From Acidobacteriota bacterium (lineage in GTDB: Bacteria > Acidobacteriota > Blastocatellia > Pyrinomonadales > Pyrinomonadaceae): a stretch of 14,079 nt of DNA. The position numbers were made by a program, and so were the translations under genes. Under the pieces are notes generated by a model, which made no database searches, was not told where the DNA came from, and worked only from the letters and a program-made list of their open reading frames with translations. Below, one piece after another: positions 6,327-14,079 of this stretch; within the stretch, counting starts at the first letter, position 1; every line of letters starts with the position of its first letter. The stretch covers positions 503 to 14,581 of the forward strand of contig QHXL01000152.1 of NCBI GenBank assembly GCA_003222935.1. The letters are read 5' to 3'.

Positions 6327-7445
6327 ATGACGCTCGAAACTTTGAAAACACCCAGCCTTGTGCTCGACGTGACCAGGGTAAAACGCAACGCCGAACGCAT
6401 GACTCAACGCGTCAAACAATTCGGCGCTGACCTCCGCCCTCACGTGAAGACGCACAAATCCGTGGAAGTCGCGCGCATTCAAACTGCCGGTCATTCGGGA
6501 GCAGTGACGGTCTCAACACTCGCTGAAGCGCGAGCATTTGCGGCCAACGGGTTTTCGAAAATCACTTATGCCATACCGATCGAGCCGGGAAAGTTTCAGG
6601 AAGCGATCGAGATTTCTCGAACCTGTGAACTCTCATTCCTAACCGATGACGTCGACGTCCCCGATCAGTTAAACGCCGCGGCAAAAAAAGAAGGCGTCAC
6701 ATTAAGCCTTTTCCTCAAAGTGGATTGCGGCTATCACCGCTGCGGAGTTGAACCTACCAACCCGGCAGCGCTCGATATTGCGCGCCGTATAACTGACGCT
6801 TCGAATCTGAACTTCGAGGGAATTCTGACTCACGCCGGCCATTCTTATCACTGTAAAACGGAATCGGAAGTGTTGGCGTTGGCAAGACATGAACGAGACC
6901 TGATGGCCAGGTTTGGAAATACGCTGCGAAGTGAGGTTGGACCGGTTCCAATTGTGAGTATTGGTTCGACACCAACAATCACTAGCGTCGATCATCTCGA
7001 GGGAATCAATGAAGTACGACCCGGCAACTACATCTTTTTCGATGCGTTCCAGGCAACACTTGGCAGCTGCGCGCTCGACGATTGTGCACTAACAGTCCTG
7101 GCGTCAGTGGTCCACCGCGATGCTGTCCGGCGAAAAGTGATCATCGATGCGGGAGCGATTGCGCTCTCAAAAGATCGTGGCCCGGTCGACATTAATCCGA
7201 CGTGCGGTTATGGAAAGGTCCTGGATCTGGAAGGTAACGATCTGAATTTGACCGTCGGCGAGATGTCGCAGGAACACGGGGTTGTGTACACGGGGAAAGA
7301 TGGCCTGTTCGATCGTTTGAAGGTGGGTACCCGCCTGAGGGTGCTGGCGAATCACTCGTGCCTGACAGCTGCACAACACTCGCATTACAACGTGGTCGAG
7401 GATGGCAAGGTTGTGGATCGCTGGGATATCCACACAGGTTGGTGA
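6327..7445 (+). CDS. D-serine dehydratase / D-threonine aldolase-like PLP enzyme
   Basis: A 372-residue fold-type III PLP enzyme with an alanine racemase-like N-terminal barrel and the metal-binding C-terminal domain of the DSD1/D-threonine aldolase family. It would deaminate D-serine to pyruvate and ammonia, or cleave D-threonine to glycine and acetaldehyde. The PLP lysine is Lys41 in RPHVKTHKS. Other family marks are KVDCGYHRCG, GILTHAGHSY, IGSTPT, EVRPGNYIFFD, and ANHSCLTA near the end. The last has His343-x-Cys345, the zinc-ligand pair described for eukaryotic D-serine dehydratase. This tilts the call to D-serine dehydratase, but sequence alone does not settle the substrate. There is no signal peptide. 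The ribosome binding site is weak and A-rich (AAAAAGAAAATG). It is transcribed away from the L-serine dehydratase block, and the two may both feed pyruvate. Confidence 0.88.
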   Translation: MTLETLKTPSLVLDVTRVKRNAERMTQRVKQFGADLRPHVKTHKSVEVARIQTAGHSGAVTVSTLAEARAFAANGFSKITYAIPIEPGKFQEAIEISRTCELSFLTDDVDVPDQLNAAAKKEGVTLSLFLKVDCGYHRCGVEPTNPAALDIARRITDASNLNFEGILTHAGHSYHCKTESEVLALARHERDLMARFGNTLRSEVGPVPIVSIGSTPTITSVDHLEGINEVRPGNYIFFDAFQATLGSCALDDCALTVLASVVHRDAVRRKVIIDAGAIALSKDRGPVDINPTCGYGKVLDLEGNDLNLTVGEMSQEHGVVYTGKDGLFDRLKVGTRLRVLANHSCLTAAQHSHYNVVEDGKVVDRWDIHTGW

Positions 7446-7470
7446 TTCTTTATGAGGTCACCGCGAAACT

Positions 7471-7506
7471 ACGCTAAAGAAGCTGGCCAAAACTATCACT
7501 TAGCGT
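7471..7506 (+). terminator. Weak hairpin after the PLP enzyme gene
   Basis: ACGCTAA (7471-7477) pairs with TTAGCGT (7500-7506) around a 22-nt loop, 25 nt past the stop codon, followed by TTAAGG. The stem is only seven base pairs and the T-run is short, so termination is a guess. Confidence 0.25.
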
Positions 7507-7666
7507 TTAAGGTTACGCTCAATTCGTTGCGTCTCTTTTATCGATTCGAGTTATTATGGGTCCACACACGCCCTTGATTTGCGAACCTAACTGATTTTGG
7601 TTGGCTTTAACTCCTGCACTGAAGCCTGCTGTAACGCGAACAATTTAACACTGGAGGAGTCTAGTC

Positions 7667-8371
7667 ATGCCACTCATCAACAGGACGTTGGCCGAGTTTC
7701 TGGGAACGTTTTTGCTCGTTTTCGGCGGTTGCGGAAGTGCGGTACTCGCGGCTGCATTTCCGGAAGTAGGTATTGGTTTGCTGGGAGTTTCACTCGCATT
7801 TGGCCTCACAGTACTAACGATGGCCTACGCGGTGGGCCATGTTTCAGGTGGACACTTCAATCCGGCAGTTACTGTCGGTCTCTTCACGGCGCGGCGTATT
7901 CCCGCCTCAGACATTCTGCCTTACATCATCGCCCAGTGCGTCGGGGCATTCGCAGCAGCAGGCGTGCTGGTAGTTATAGCGAGTGGCAAACCTGGTTTTA
8001 GTGTGGTGGCAAGCGGACTTGCATCGAATGGTTTCGGTGAACACTCGCCGGGTGGTTATTCGTTAATGGCGGGCTTTGCTATTGAGGTCGTGCTGACATT
8101 TTTCTTTCTGCTGATCATCCTGGGCACAACTGACTCGCGCGCGCCTCAAGGTTTTGCGCCAATCGCAATCGGACTCGCGCTTACCCTGATTCACTTGATC
8201 AGTATTCCCGTAACAAACACATCAGTAAATCCCGCGCGCAGCCTTGGACCAGCAATCTTTGTAGGAGGTTGGGCGTTGTCGCAGCTGTGGCTGTTCTGGG
8301 TGGCGCCATTGATCGGAGCCGTGCTTGCAGGTCTGATCTATCCCATCGTAGGCGGAAGCCAGGAGACGTAA
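7667..8371 (+). CDS. aqpZ: Aquaporin Z-type water channel
   Basis: A 234-residue inner-membrane MIP-family channel with six hydrophobic helices. Both NPA motifs are intact (HFNPAVT, Asn65-Ala67; SVNPARS, Asn188-Ala190). The selectivity-filter residues match Escherichia coli AqpZ with an offset of two: Phe45, His176, Thr185, Arg191. The segment [19 protein letters not shown] is near-identical to the known AqpZ sequence. This indicates a water-selective pore rather than a glycerol facilitator. A GGAGG nine nucleotides upstream fixes ATG 7667. It is 221 bp downstream of the PLP enzyme gene with a possible terminator between, so it probably has its own promoter. A palindromic element starts 18 bp after its stop. 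Confidence 0.95.
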   Translation: MPLINRTLAEFLGTFLLVFGGCGSAVLAAAFPEVGIGLLGVSLAFGLTVLTMAYAVGHVSGGHFNPAVTVGLFTARRIPASDILPYIIAQCVGAFAAAGVLVVIASGKPGFSVVASGLASNGFGEHSPGGYSLMAGFAIEVVLTFFFLLIILGTTDSRAPQGFAPIAIGLALTLIHLISIPVTNTSVNPARSLGPAIFVGGWALSQLWLFWVAPLIGAVLAGLIYPIVGGSQET

Positions 8372-8388
8372 CAGAGACGCAGTAAAAT

Positions 8389-8720
8389 GGGAGCGCAGGC
8401 GCCCTTTATTGTCCGATATGCTTTAGCTTGTCGCGCGCTATCTGCTAAGACCCTCGATAGCTAAGGCACGACAAGCTAAAGATGCTTCTGCAAAGTTATG
8501 ACTCTGAGCGATAAATGAACTTTAGCCAATTTTCAGGTTGGGAAGGTGGACCCTGTCCCCGCTGAGATTTACTAAAGAATCCACCGAGCTCAAGCGAGAC
8601 GGCGGGGACAGGGTCCACCTTCCCAACCTGAAAATTGGCTAATGTGTCCTTTGTAAATTCAGAAGCTGACTTTTGGAAGAGGCTCTAAAGCATATCGGAT
8701 AACAAAGGGCGCCTGCCTCC
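8389..8720. repeat. Nested palindromic (REP/MITE-like) element, 332 bp
   Basis: The outer arms 8389-8426 and 8685-8720 are near-perfect reverse complements (GGGAGCGCAGGCGCCCTTTA... against the mirrored end at GGGCGCCTGC). Over their inner 29 bp they differ at two positions, and the right end has lost two bases. Inside the left half a 13-bp inverted repeat, CTTTAGCTTGTCG (8421-8433) with 8469-8481, forms another hairpin. A separate perfect inverted repeat sits at 8522-8642. There is no open frame for a transposase. The element separates the convergent aqpZ and GH2 genes and may end transcription from both sides. Confidence 0.8.
8522..8642. repeat. Perfect 41-bp inverted repeat inside the larger element
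   Basis: Arms 8522-8562 and 8602-8642 are exactly complementary over 41 bp, including GGTGGACCCTGTCCCCGC, separated by 39 nt. This is the most stable predicted hairpin in the window. Perfect arms inside a degenerated outer palindrome suggest either recent insertion of one palindromic element into another or conversion between arms. No target duplication is evident at its edges. Confidence 0.85.
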
Positions 8721-8728
8721 AAGCAGCA

Positions 8729-11062
8729 TCAAATCGTGGGGGGTAAATGTCGCTTCACAGTTATCTCCACGGTCTTTGATCCAAGCACGGGATGTTTGGC
8801 TATGAGTCGAATCTGACCGGGTGCTTGTTTCGTCTTGATCCACACGGCGCCAACGCCACCAAAGAGCGAAAAAGGATTATCACCAACTATCTCACCCGGG
8901 CCAGTAAGGCTCAACGTGATGGCCGCGTTTGCGAATGGTCTGACTGAACCGTATTCATCCGTAACCTTCAACACTACCCGTGTCGCATCGATACCGTCAC
9001 CGATCAATTCACGATCATCGGGTTCGACCAGCAGTTGTCGATCAGCCCCACGACCCGACATCATCTTTGTTATCACTTTCTTCCCATCGATGTAACCCTC
9101 GATCTTCATATCACCCCAGGCGCCTTTGTAGATCTCGTCGCGGATGTTCTTAACAAACGGCGGGTACTTTAGATGGGGAAAGGTCTCGCGATCCGGGCCG
9201 ATGTCGGCGATCAATCGATCGGCAATGTACATTTTTATCTTCTCGCAATTGGATGAAACCATCGCAATTGTGAACGTCTCATTCCGATCACCCCTGGACC
9301 AATCAAACGCGGGCTCCAACACAATCTCTTCCTTCGGATCGCACTGCGATTTATAAAATCCACCCGCCGGCTTGGAAATTCGGAAGATGTCAGACACGCC
9401 GTGATAACAGATTCGATCGCTCGAGCAAAAGTTTGCGTGGGTGTTGTAGTCGAAGGCACACCAGCCCAGACCACCTGCATAACCTTTTTCAGATGCGAGC
9501 TGGTCGTGAACCCGCGCGTGACGCATCGCATGTTCAGTGACTCGTTCGACGTTGTCGTTGCGTTTGGTCGGGTACATGTGCCCGATAAACTCAGTATTGA
9601 GGTAGAGCGGGTGATTTGGTTTACGCAGTGGAAGCTGGAAGTCGTTCATCGTAAACACGTCTTCCAATTTCTCAGAATCATATCTGTAACGAACTCCGCC
9701 CGTCGGCCTGCTGTCATCGAGTTCACGTGCCAGCTTGTTGGTTTGCGTATAGAAGTCGTGATGATCGCCCGACTCGTTAACGCGCACGCCCCAGATAACA
9801 ATTGACGGGTGATTCCAATCGCGCCGAATCATCGATTCAACGTAGTGAACCGACAAGTCTTTCCACTTTTGATCACCGACGTGTTGCCAACCAGGGATCT
9901 CTTCCAAAACCATCAAGCCGTATTCATCGCAAGCATCGAGGAAGTGTGGCGACTGTGGGTAGTGGGAAGTGCGCACTATGTTGCACTTCAGTTCTTTCTT
10001 AAGAATCCATGCGTCTCGCCGCTGCACACGAGCCGGCATCGCCTGGCCCACAAAGGGGTAAGTCTGGTGACGGTTTAGACCGCGAATCTTCAGATGCTTG
10101 CCATTTAGGAAAAACCCGTCAGGAGTAAATTTAGCTTCACGAAAGCCGACTCGCGTCGAATACTCGTCGCTCAGCCGTTCGCCTTCAAACAACTTAACGA
10201 TTACGTCGTAGAGTTTCGGTCGGTCCAGTTCCCAGAGAGCAATCGAGCCCAGGTTTCCCAATACCAGATTTGCCACCGAATCCGTAGCACTAACTTCGCC
10301 CGTCTGAGTGGCAATCACTCGAGTTCCATCGCGCAGTTCAGCAACTAACTTACGCGGTGAAGTTGCCGGGCCTTTTTGATCCAGGTAGCAGCGAACATCG
10401 AGTCGCCGACCATCACCCATCACATTCACGGGTTTGGCGAATACGTTTTCAATGAACGTCTGCGGCACAACTCGCAAATCGACATCGCGATAAATTCCTC
10501 CAAACGTCAGGTAATCAATGTCGCCCCCAAACGGTGGGATATCCGAACGCTCGGTCGAGTCGACTTCAACTGCCAGGACGTTGTCGCCACGCCAGTTCAA
10601 GTGCGGTGTCAGTTCAAACGAAAACCTGGTGTAGCCGCCCTTGTATTCACCAAGACTGTGGCCATTGAGCGATACCTTGGCAGCCGTCATCACTCCACCG
10701 AAGTCTATAAAAACCCGACGACCAGTTAGACCAGCCGGCATCGTGAAGTGACGTCGATAAAGGGAGACAAACTCGTAGTCCTTGTCGTCGAAACCATGCC
10801 AGGGAAGCATTTTGTTCGTGTGCGGAATTGTCACCTGCGTAAATTTTGAATCATTGAAAGCGACGCTGCTTCCATTGGCTGGGACCTTCTCGCTGAAAAG
10901 CCAGCGGTGATTAAGCGGAAAGATGCGCCGTAGTGAACCGCCCGGAGCCTGTGCAAACAAGTCCGCAGACCACTGCGGTAAAAGAGTTAGACCAGCCATT
11001 CCGGCGCCACTAGTTTTGACAAACTCGCGCCGGTTGAGTCGCTTTCCGCGATTCTTTTTCAT
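8729..11062 (-). CDS. GH2 family glycoside hydrolase (beta-galactosidase-like), Tat-exported
   Basis: A 777-residue retaining glycosidase acting on beta-linked sugars; beta-galactosidase is likely, with beta-glucuronidase or beta-mannosidase not excluded. The N-terminus has a twin-arginine signal, NRREFVKTSGAGMAGLTLLP (Arg11-Arg12), ending near FAQA (residue 39). Then come the GH2 sugar-binding jelly-roll (about 45-200), an immunoglobulin-like domain (about 205-310), the TIM barrel (about 312-600) and C-terminal Ig-like domains. The acid/base is Glu430 in RRDWNHPSIVIWGVRVNES; the probable nucleophile is Glu491 in LNTEFIGHM. ATG 11062 follows GAGGAG, seven nucleotides away. The second GH2 gene lies 171 bp upstream on the same strand with a repeat between, so co-transcription is possible but not assured. 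Confidence 0.92.
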   Translation of the reverse strand: MKKNRGKRLNRREFVKTSGAGMAGLTLLPQWSADLFAQAPGGSLRRIFPLNHRWLFSEKVPANGSSVAFNDSKFTQVTIPHTNKMLPWHGFDDKDYEFVSLYRRHFTMPAGLTGRRVFIDFGGVMTAAKVSLNGHSLGEYKGGYTRFSFELTPHLNWRGDNVLAVEVDSTERSDIPPFGGDIDYLTFGGIYRDVDLRVVPQTFIENVFAKPVNVMGDGRRLDVRCYLDQKGPATSPRKLVAELRDGTRVIATQTGEVSATDSVANLVLGNLGSIALWELDRPKLYDVIVKLFEGERLSDEYSTRVGFREAKFTPDGFFLNGKHLKIRGLNRHQTYPFVGQAMPARVQRRDAWILKKELKCNIVRTSHYPQSPHFLDACDEYGLMVLEEIPGWQHVGDQKWKDLSVHYVESMIRRDWNHPSIVIWGVRVNESGDHHDFYTQTNKLARELDDSRPTGGVRYRYDSEKLEDVFTMNDFQLPLRKPNHPLYLNTEFIGHMYPTKRNDNVERVTEHAMRHARVHDQLASEKGYAGGLGWCAFDYNTHANFCSSDRICYHGVSDIFRISKPAGGFYKSQCDPKEEIVLEPAFDWSRGDRNETFTIAMVSSNCEKIKMYIADRLIADIGPDRETFPHLKYPPFVKNIRDEIYKGAWGDMKIEGYIDGKKVITKMMSGRGADRQLLVEPDDRELIGDGIDATRVVLKVTDEYGSVRPFANAAITLSLTGPGEIVGDNPFSLFGGVGAVWIKTKQAPGQIRLIAKHPVLGSKTVEITVKRHLPPTI

Positions 11063-11092
11063 TAAGTTCTCCTCGGTAGAATGAAAGAATTA

Positions 11093-11228
11093 TCCACAGA
11101 TTTCGCCGATTACACCGATTCAGATCTTAGTCATTGAAAGTAGTCAGTTCATTAAGACACGATGCGAGCACAAAGACGCACCCCAACTGAGTAAAAACTG
11201 AATCTGTGTAACCTGTGTAATCTGTGGA
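11093..11228. repeat. Inverted repeat of 9-bp CACAGATTA-like units, copy B
   Basis: The left arm CACAGATTTCGCCGATTA... and the right arm GAATCTGTGTAACCTGTG... each consist of three tandem 9-bp units and are reverse complements with a few mismatches, around a central stretch of about 70-80 nt. It has the same layout and orientation as 6141-6235 but a longer centre. It occupies nearly the whole gap between the two GH2 genes, so an RNA spanning both would carry this hairpin. Confidence 0.75.
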
Positions 11229-11233
11229 TGGCT

Positions 11234-14020
11234 TTACTCGCCAAATTGAAATTTAAGATTGCGTTTAACTAATCCTGAAACTTTTCTAGCCTGAGACTGC
11301 GGTCCAATTTCGTTGGTCGTGTGAAACTTATTCCGCATTGCCGGAATGACGTCGAGGAACGCAATGCCAATGGAAGGGAGATCAAACAGACCATTCACGC
11401 CGTCACGCGGTTTAAACACACCCAGGTAGGAATCCGGGCTCTCAGCCGACACGGAAAATGGCCCAGTGGTCGTTTCAAATCTCGCCCAACGCAGTCCGCG
11501 AAAGTAACCTTTGAACTCAGGGAAGATCCAACTCTCGCCTGGCGTGGAATCGTTGTAAGCATTTTCCCACACATCCAACCGAGTCCCGTGCACCCGGTTC
11601 TGCCAAACTCTATATGGACCCATTCCCAGCCAACGAACGCTTCGAAACTGCCTGTCAGAAGAATCGAAATCTATGCCCAACATATCAACGACGCCATCAA
11701 ACTCGTACTGGTAATCCAGCTCCGCAGCGACTCCCGCGAGACCATCCGGCACAATGCGCCAACGAACCTGCCTTAACGGACCTCCATAACTACTTTCGAC
11801 AATAATCGCTGCCTGCTCTTCGCGAACTTCGAAGTGCGTTAGTTGATTTGAACCTGCGACGCTATCGTACTTTCGATCATTTCGTCGGTAGGCAATGAAT
11901 CGCGGTCCATTTTCCAGGGGCAACTTGCGGCCGCCCTTCGAGACTCTGGCTAAAACTCCGGTCCGTTTATCAAAAGCTAGTTCGAGACTTCCGTTTCTAA
12001 CCAAGGTGATGTTGCCGTTGTCGACTCGCTCAAGTTTCCGGGTAGATGCCGTCGCGTTAAAAGTCGCTTGCTTTAGTTCCACAGACCAGGTCCACAACTC
12101 CCGTTGAGCCGGATCTTTTATCTTTATATAAAGGACATCTGACTGTTTTCTGTCGGGCGGCAACGACAGCCTCAACTCCCCCGCAGTATGAGGAGGAATA
12201 CTGGTAGTTTTGAGTACGCCAGCCCGAATGACGCGATGTCCTTTTACTCGCTCACTAAAGGAAGCGAGAGTCCATTCAACCTGACATTCATTCAGATCGG
12301 TAAAGTCGTAGCGGTTATCCAATCGCAACACGACTGCCGAGTCTTTCTGCTGCACGGACTCAATTTGCACCGGAGACCAAATTTCGCGAACCGTGTTGAA
12401 GCTCCCTTCCCTTTCTCGGTAAGGCCCAACAATTCCATCCGGTCCACGATTACCGGCGCAGTCGAGTTTATTGTTCTGATCAGTTCGCTTGACGCATTCA
12501 TCAACCAGGGCCCATAAGAAACCACCACCACCAACTTTGCTTTTGCGAATCAACTCCCAGTAGTCCCACATGCCAGCGCCAATTCCGCCATCGTAGAGAC
12601 CGTGAAGAAATTCGGTCGGCATGTAGATATCTGGACCATTCGACAACCGTGTGTGACTGTCAAACTTCTCGTAGTGATCCGTGTTCGTGAGTCGAAACTT
12701 CTCCCATGGATGAAGCACTTCACGCCTTTGTGGATCCCACCGTGCGAACTCGTCGTCAACTTCCGTGTTCCAGCCACCTTCGTTTCCATTGTCCCAAAAC
12801 AGGATGCTCGGATGGTTTACATCACGACGAACAATTTGGCCGATGAGCCTGCGACCTGTCGGCGCGTCGTATGACTTTTGCCACCCGGCCAGCTCATCAA
12901 GCACATAGAGACCAAGTTCATCACAAGCTTCCAGGAAGTGTTTGTCAGGCGGGTAGTGCGACATGCGCACGGCATTCATATTCATCTCTTTGATCAGTTT
13001 GACGTCGTCGTAACTGATCTTGCGGTTGAGTGCACGACCCGTGTCTGGCCAGAACGAATGGCGATTCGCACCCTTTAAAAGTATCCGTTGGCCGTTGACA
13101 TAAATGCCGTCTCCCTTTTTCACTTCAATTGTGCGGAATCCAAATCGCTCCGTGACGCTATGAACAACACGAGCGCCGTTCAGCAGGTTCAGTCGTACTC
13201 GATAAAGATTCGGAGTCTCAGCAGTCCAGAGTTTGGGCCGCACTACGAAGGTTTTCAGAGTGACTGCTTTGCTAACGGAATCAACCTTTGCGGTAAAGGG
13301 TTTACCTATTGGAATTCCGGTGCGATCAATCAGCTGCGCAGAGACGGCTGTCGTATTGGAAAGCTCGCCATCGAGGTTCGCGGTCACGGTAAATTGCCCG
13401 TCGGCACGAGCGTCGATCGCTGTCCAATCAATGAAACCTCCAGGTAAGACCTCGAGATAGACTGGTCGGAAGATGCCACCAAAGTTCCAGTAGTCACCAA
13501 GGCGCTCTGCACGATTGACACCCGTGTTCGACGACTCTTTGCTAACCGTGATCTCGAGGAGATTTGGTTCGCCAAACTTCAACAAACTCGAAATGTCGTA
13601 CTTGAATCGGTAGAACGATCCCTGGTGCATCGGGCCGGCTGACCTCCCGTTAATCCAAACTTCGGTGTCAGTCATCGAGCCTTCAAAGACAAGGCGTACA
13701 ACGCTAGCCTTCCAGCGCTGAGGAGCGTTGAAGTTAAGACGATACTTTCCCTGCTCCTTGGGAAACTTGGTTGGCTCACGCAGGTGGTCGCCGCCGTACT
13801 GGTAGTCGCCGAAGCCCTCGAGTTCCCAATTAGAAGGCACTCGTATCTTGGACCAGGCGCCACTCTTCCGCCCCTCAGTACAGAAAAAATCCCAAACCAC
13901 CGCGTCGTCAGTACCAGTCCCGGATAAACAACGGATCTCGGTGCTCGGACTTTGCGCATGTGCCTGAACACACGCAAGCGCAAGAACACAAGCCCAAATA
14001 AAGATGAGACTCTTATACAT
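11234..14020 (-). CDS. LacZ-type GH2 glycoside hydrolase, Sec-exported
   Basis: A 928-residue beta-galactosidase-like enzyme. Residues 1-23 form a Sec signal peptide (KSLIFIWACVLALACVQAHA). The order is jelly-roll sugar-binding domain (about 55-195, with YRLNF and TEVWINGRSAG), Ig-like domain (about 200-300), TIM barrel (about 302-550), Ig-like domain, and a C-terminal beta-sandwich of the Bgal small-chain type (about 660-920, ending in the GMGPYRVWQNR region). The acid/base is Glu414 in NHPSILFWDNGNEGG. The nucleophile is probably Glu470 in MPTEFLHG, followed by MWDYWELI and GGGFLWALVDE as in LacZ. ATG 14020 has only a weak ribosome binding site (GACGG). Gene order and export suggest joint periplasmic or surface hydrolysis of a beta-galactoside-containing glycan with the downstream GH2 enzyme. 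No transporter or TonB receptor is seen here. Confidence 0.92.
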   Translation of the reverse strand: MYKSLIFIWACVLALACVQAHAQSPSTEIRCLSGTGTDDAVVWDFFCTEGRKSGAWSKIRVPSNWELEGFGDYQYGGDHLREPTKFPKEQGKYRLNFNAPQRWKASVVRLVFEGSMTDTEVWINGRSAGPMHQGSFYRFKYDISSLLKFGEPNLLEITVSKESSNTGVNRAERLGDYWNFGGIFRPVYLEVLPGGFIDWTAIDARADGQFTVTANLDGELSNTTAVSAQLIDRTGIPIGKPFTAKVDSVSKAVTLKTFVVRPKLWTAETPNLYRVRLNLLNGARVVHSVTERFGFRTIEVKKGDGIYVNGQRILLKGANRHSFWPDTGRALNRKISYDDVKLIKEMNMNAVRMSHYPPDKHFLEACDELGLYVLDELAGWQKSYDAPTGRRLIGQIVRRDVNHPSILFWDNGNEGGWNTEVDDEFARWDPQRREVLHPWEKFRLTNTDHYEKFDSHTRLSNGPDIYMPTEFLHGLYDGGIGAGMWDYWELIRKSKVGGGGFLWALVDECVKRTDQNNKLDCAGNRGPDGIVGPYREREGSFNTVREIWSPVQIESVQQKDSAVVLRLDNRYDFTDLNECQVEWTLASFSERVKGHRVIRAGVLKTTSIPPHTAGELRLSLPPDRKQSDVLYIKIKDPAQRELWTWSVELKQATFNATASTRKLERVDNGNITLVRNGSLELAFDKRTGVLARVSKGGRKLPLENGPRFIAYRRNDRKYDSVAGSNQLTHFEVREEQAAIIVESSYGGPLRQVRWRIVPDGLAGVAAELDYQYEFDGVVDMLGIDFDSSDRQFRSVRWLGMGPYRVWQNRVHGTRLDVWENAYNDSTPGESWIFPEFKGYFRGLRWARFETTTGPFSVSAESPDSYLGVFKPRDGVNGLFDLPSIGIAFLDVIPAMRNKFHTTNEIGPQSQARKVSGLVKRNLKFQFGE

Positions 14021-14049
14021 ATTTAACCGTCAGAAGGCGCCGCAATGCT

Positions 14050-14079
14050 GGGAGCGCAGGCGTCCCCGCCTGCGCTCCC
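14050..14079. repeat. Perfect REP-like hairpin at the window edge
   Basis: GGGAGCGCAGGCG (14050-14062) and its exact reverse complement (14067-14079) enclose a TCCC loop. The same 13-mer opens the composite element at 8389-8401. The hairpin lies 30 bp upstream of the LacZ-type gene. It may continue, or be one half of a larger element, beyond the right edge. Confidence 0.8.

Noticed and set aside
8729..14020. A complete polysaccharide utilisation locus
   Set aside because: Only two GH2 genes are visible; no SusC/SusD, TonB receptor, transporter or regulator accompanies them in the window.

Overview
The window looks like a chromosomal piece of an Acidobacteriota genome, most likely class Blastocatellia. 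This is an inference from gene style, not a database match. The signs are a eukaryote-type Ser/Thr kinase with the leader typical of that group, a DUF4136 protein, Tat-exported GH2 glycosidases, a coiled-coil porin and many palindromic intergenic repeats. No phage, plasmid, CRISPR, rRNA or tRNA gene was seen.

Left end (1-1162): the N-terminal half of a Ser/Thr protein kinase runs off the left edge on the minus strand. Its usual N-terminal leader is readable upstream but is broken by stop codons and a frame change. A non-coding stretch follows, then a 222-bp mirrored double-hairpin repeat (882-1103).

Minus-strand block (1163-5983), in transcription order: a DUF4136 periplasmic protein, a small unknown protein, an L-serine dehydratase carrying an N-terminal twin-arginine motif, a strong hairpin terminator, and an outer-membrane porin. 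The first two are 26 nt apart and probably form an operon. The serine dehydratase and the DUF4136 gene each have a very similar CTGT-N8-ACAG palindrome upstream.

Plus-strand pair (6327-8371): a D-serine dehydratase / D-threonine aldolase-type PLP enzyme and an AqpZ-type aquaporin. With the L-serine dehydratase, the neighbourhood holds enzymes plausibly acting on both serine enantiomers, but they are in separate transcription units.

Right end (8389-14079): a 332-bp nested palindromic element, then two minus-strand GH2 glycoside hydrolases (777 aa with a Tat signal, 928 aa LacZ-like with a Sec signal), and a perfect REP-like hairpin at the very edge. An inverted repeat built of 9-bp CACAGATTA-like units occurs twice, at 6141-6235 and between the two hydrolases. 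I see no clear new defence or mobile system. The most unusual items are the Tat-tagged Fe-S serine dehydratase and the density and nesting of palindromic repeats.
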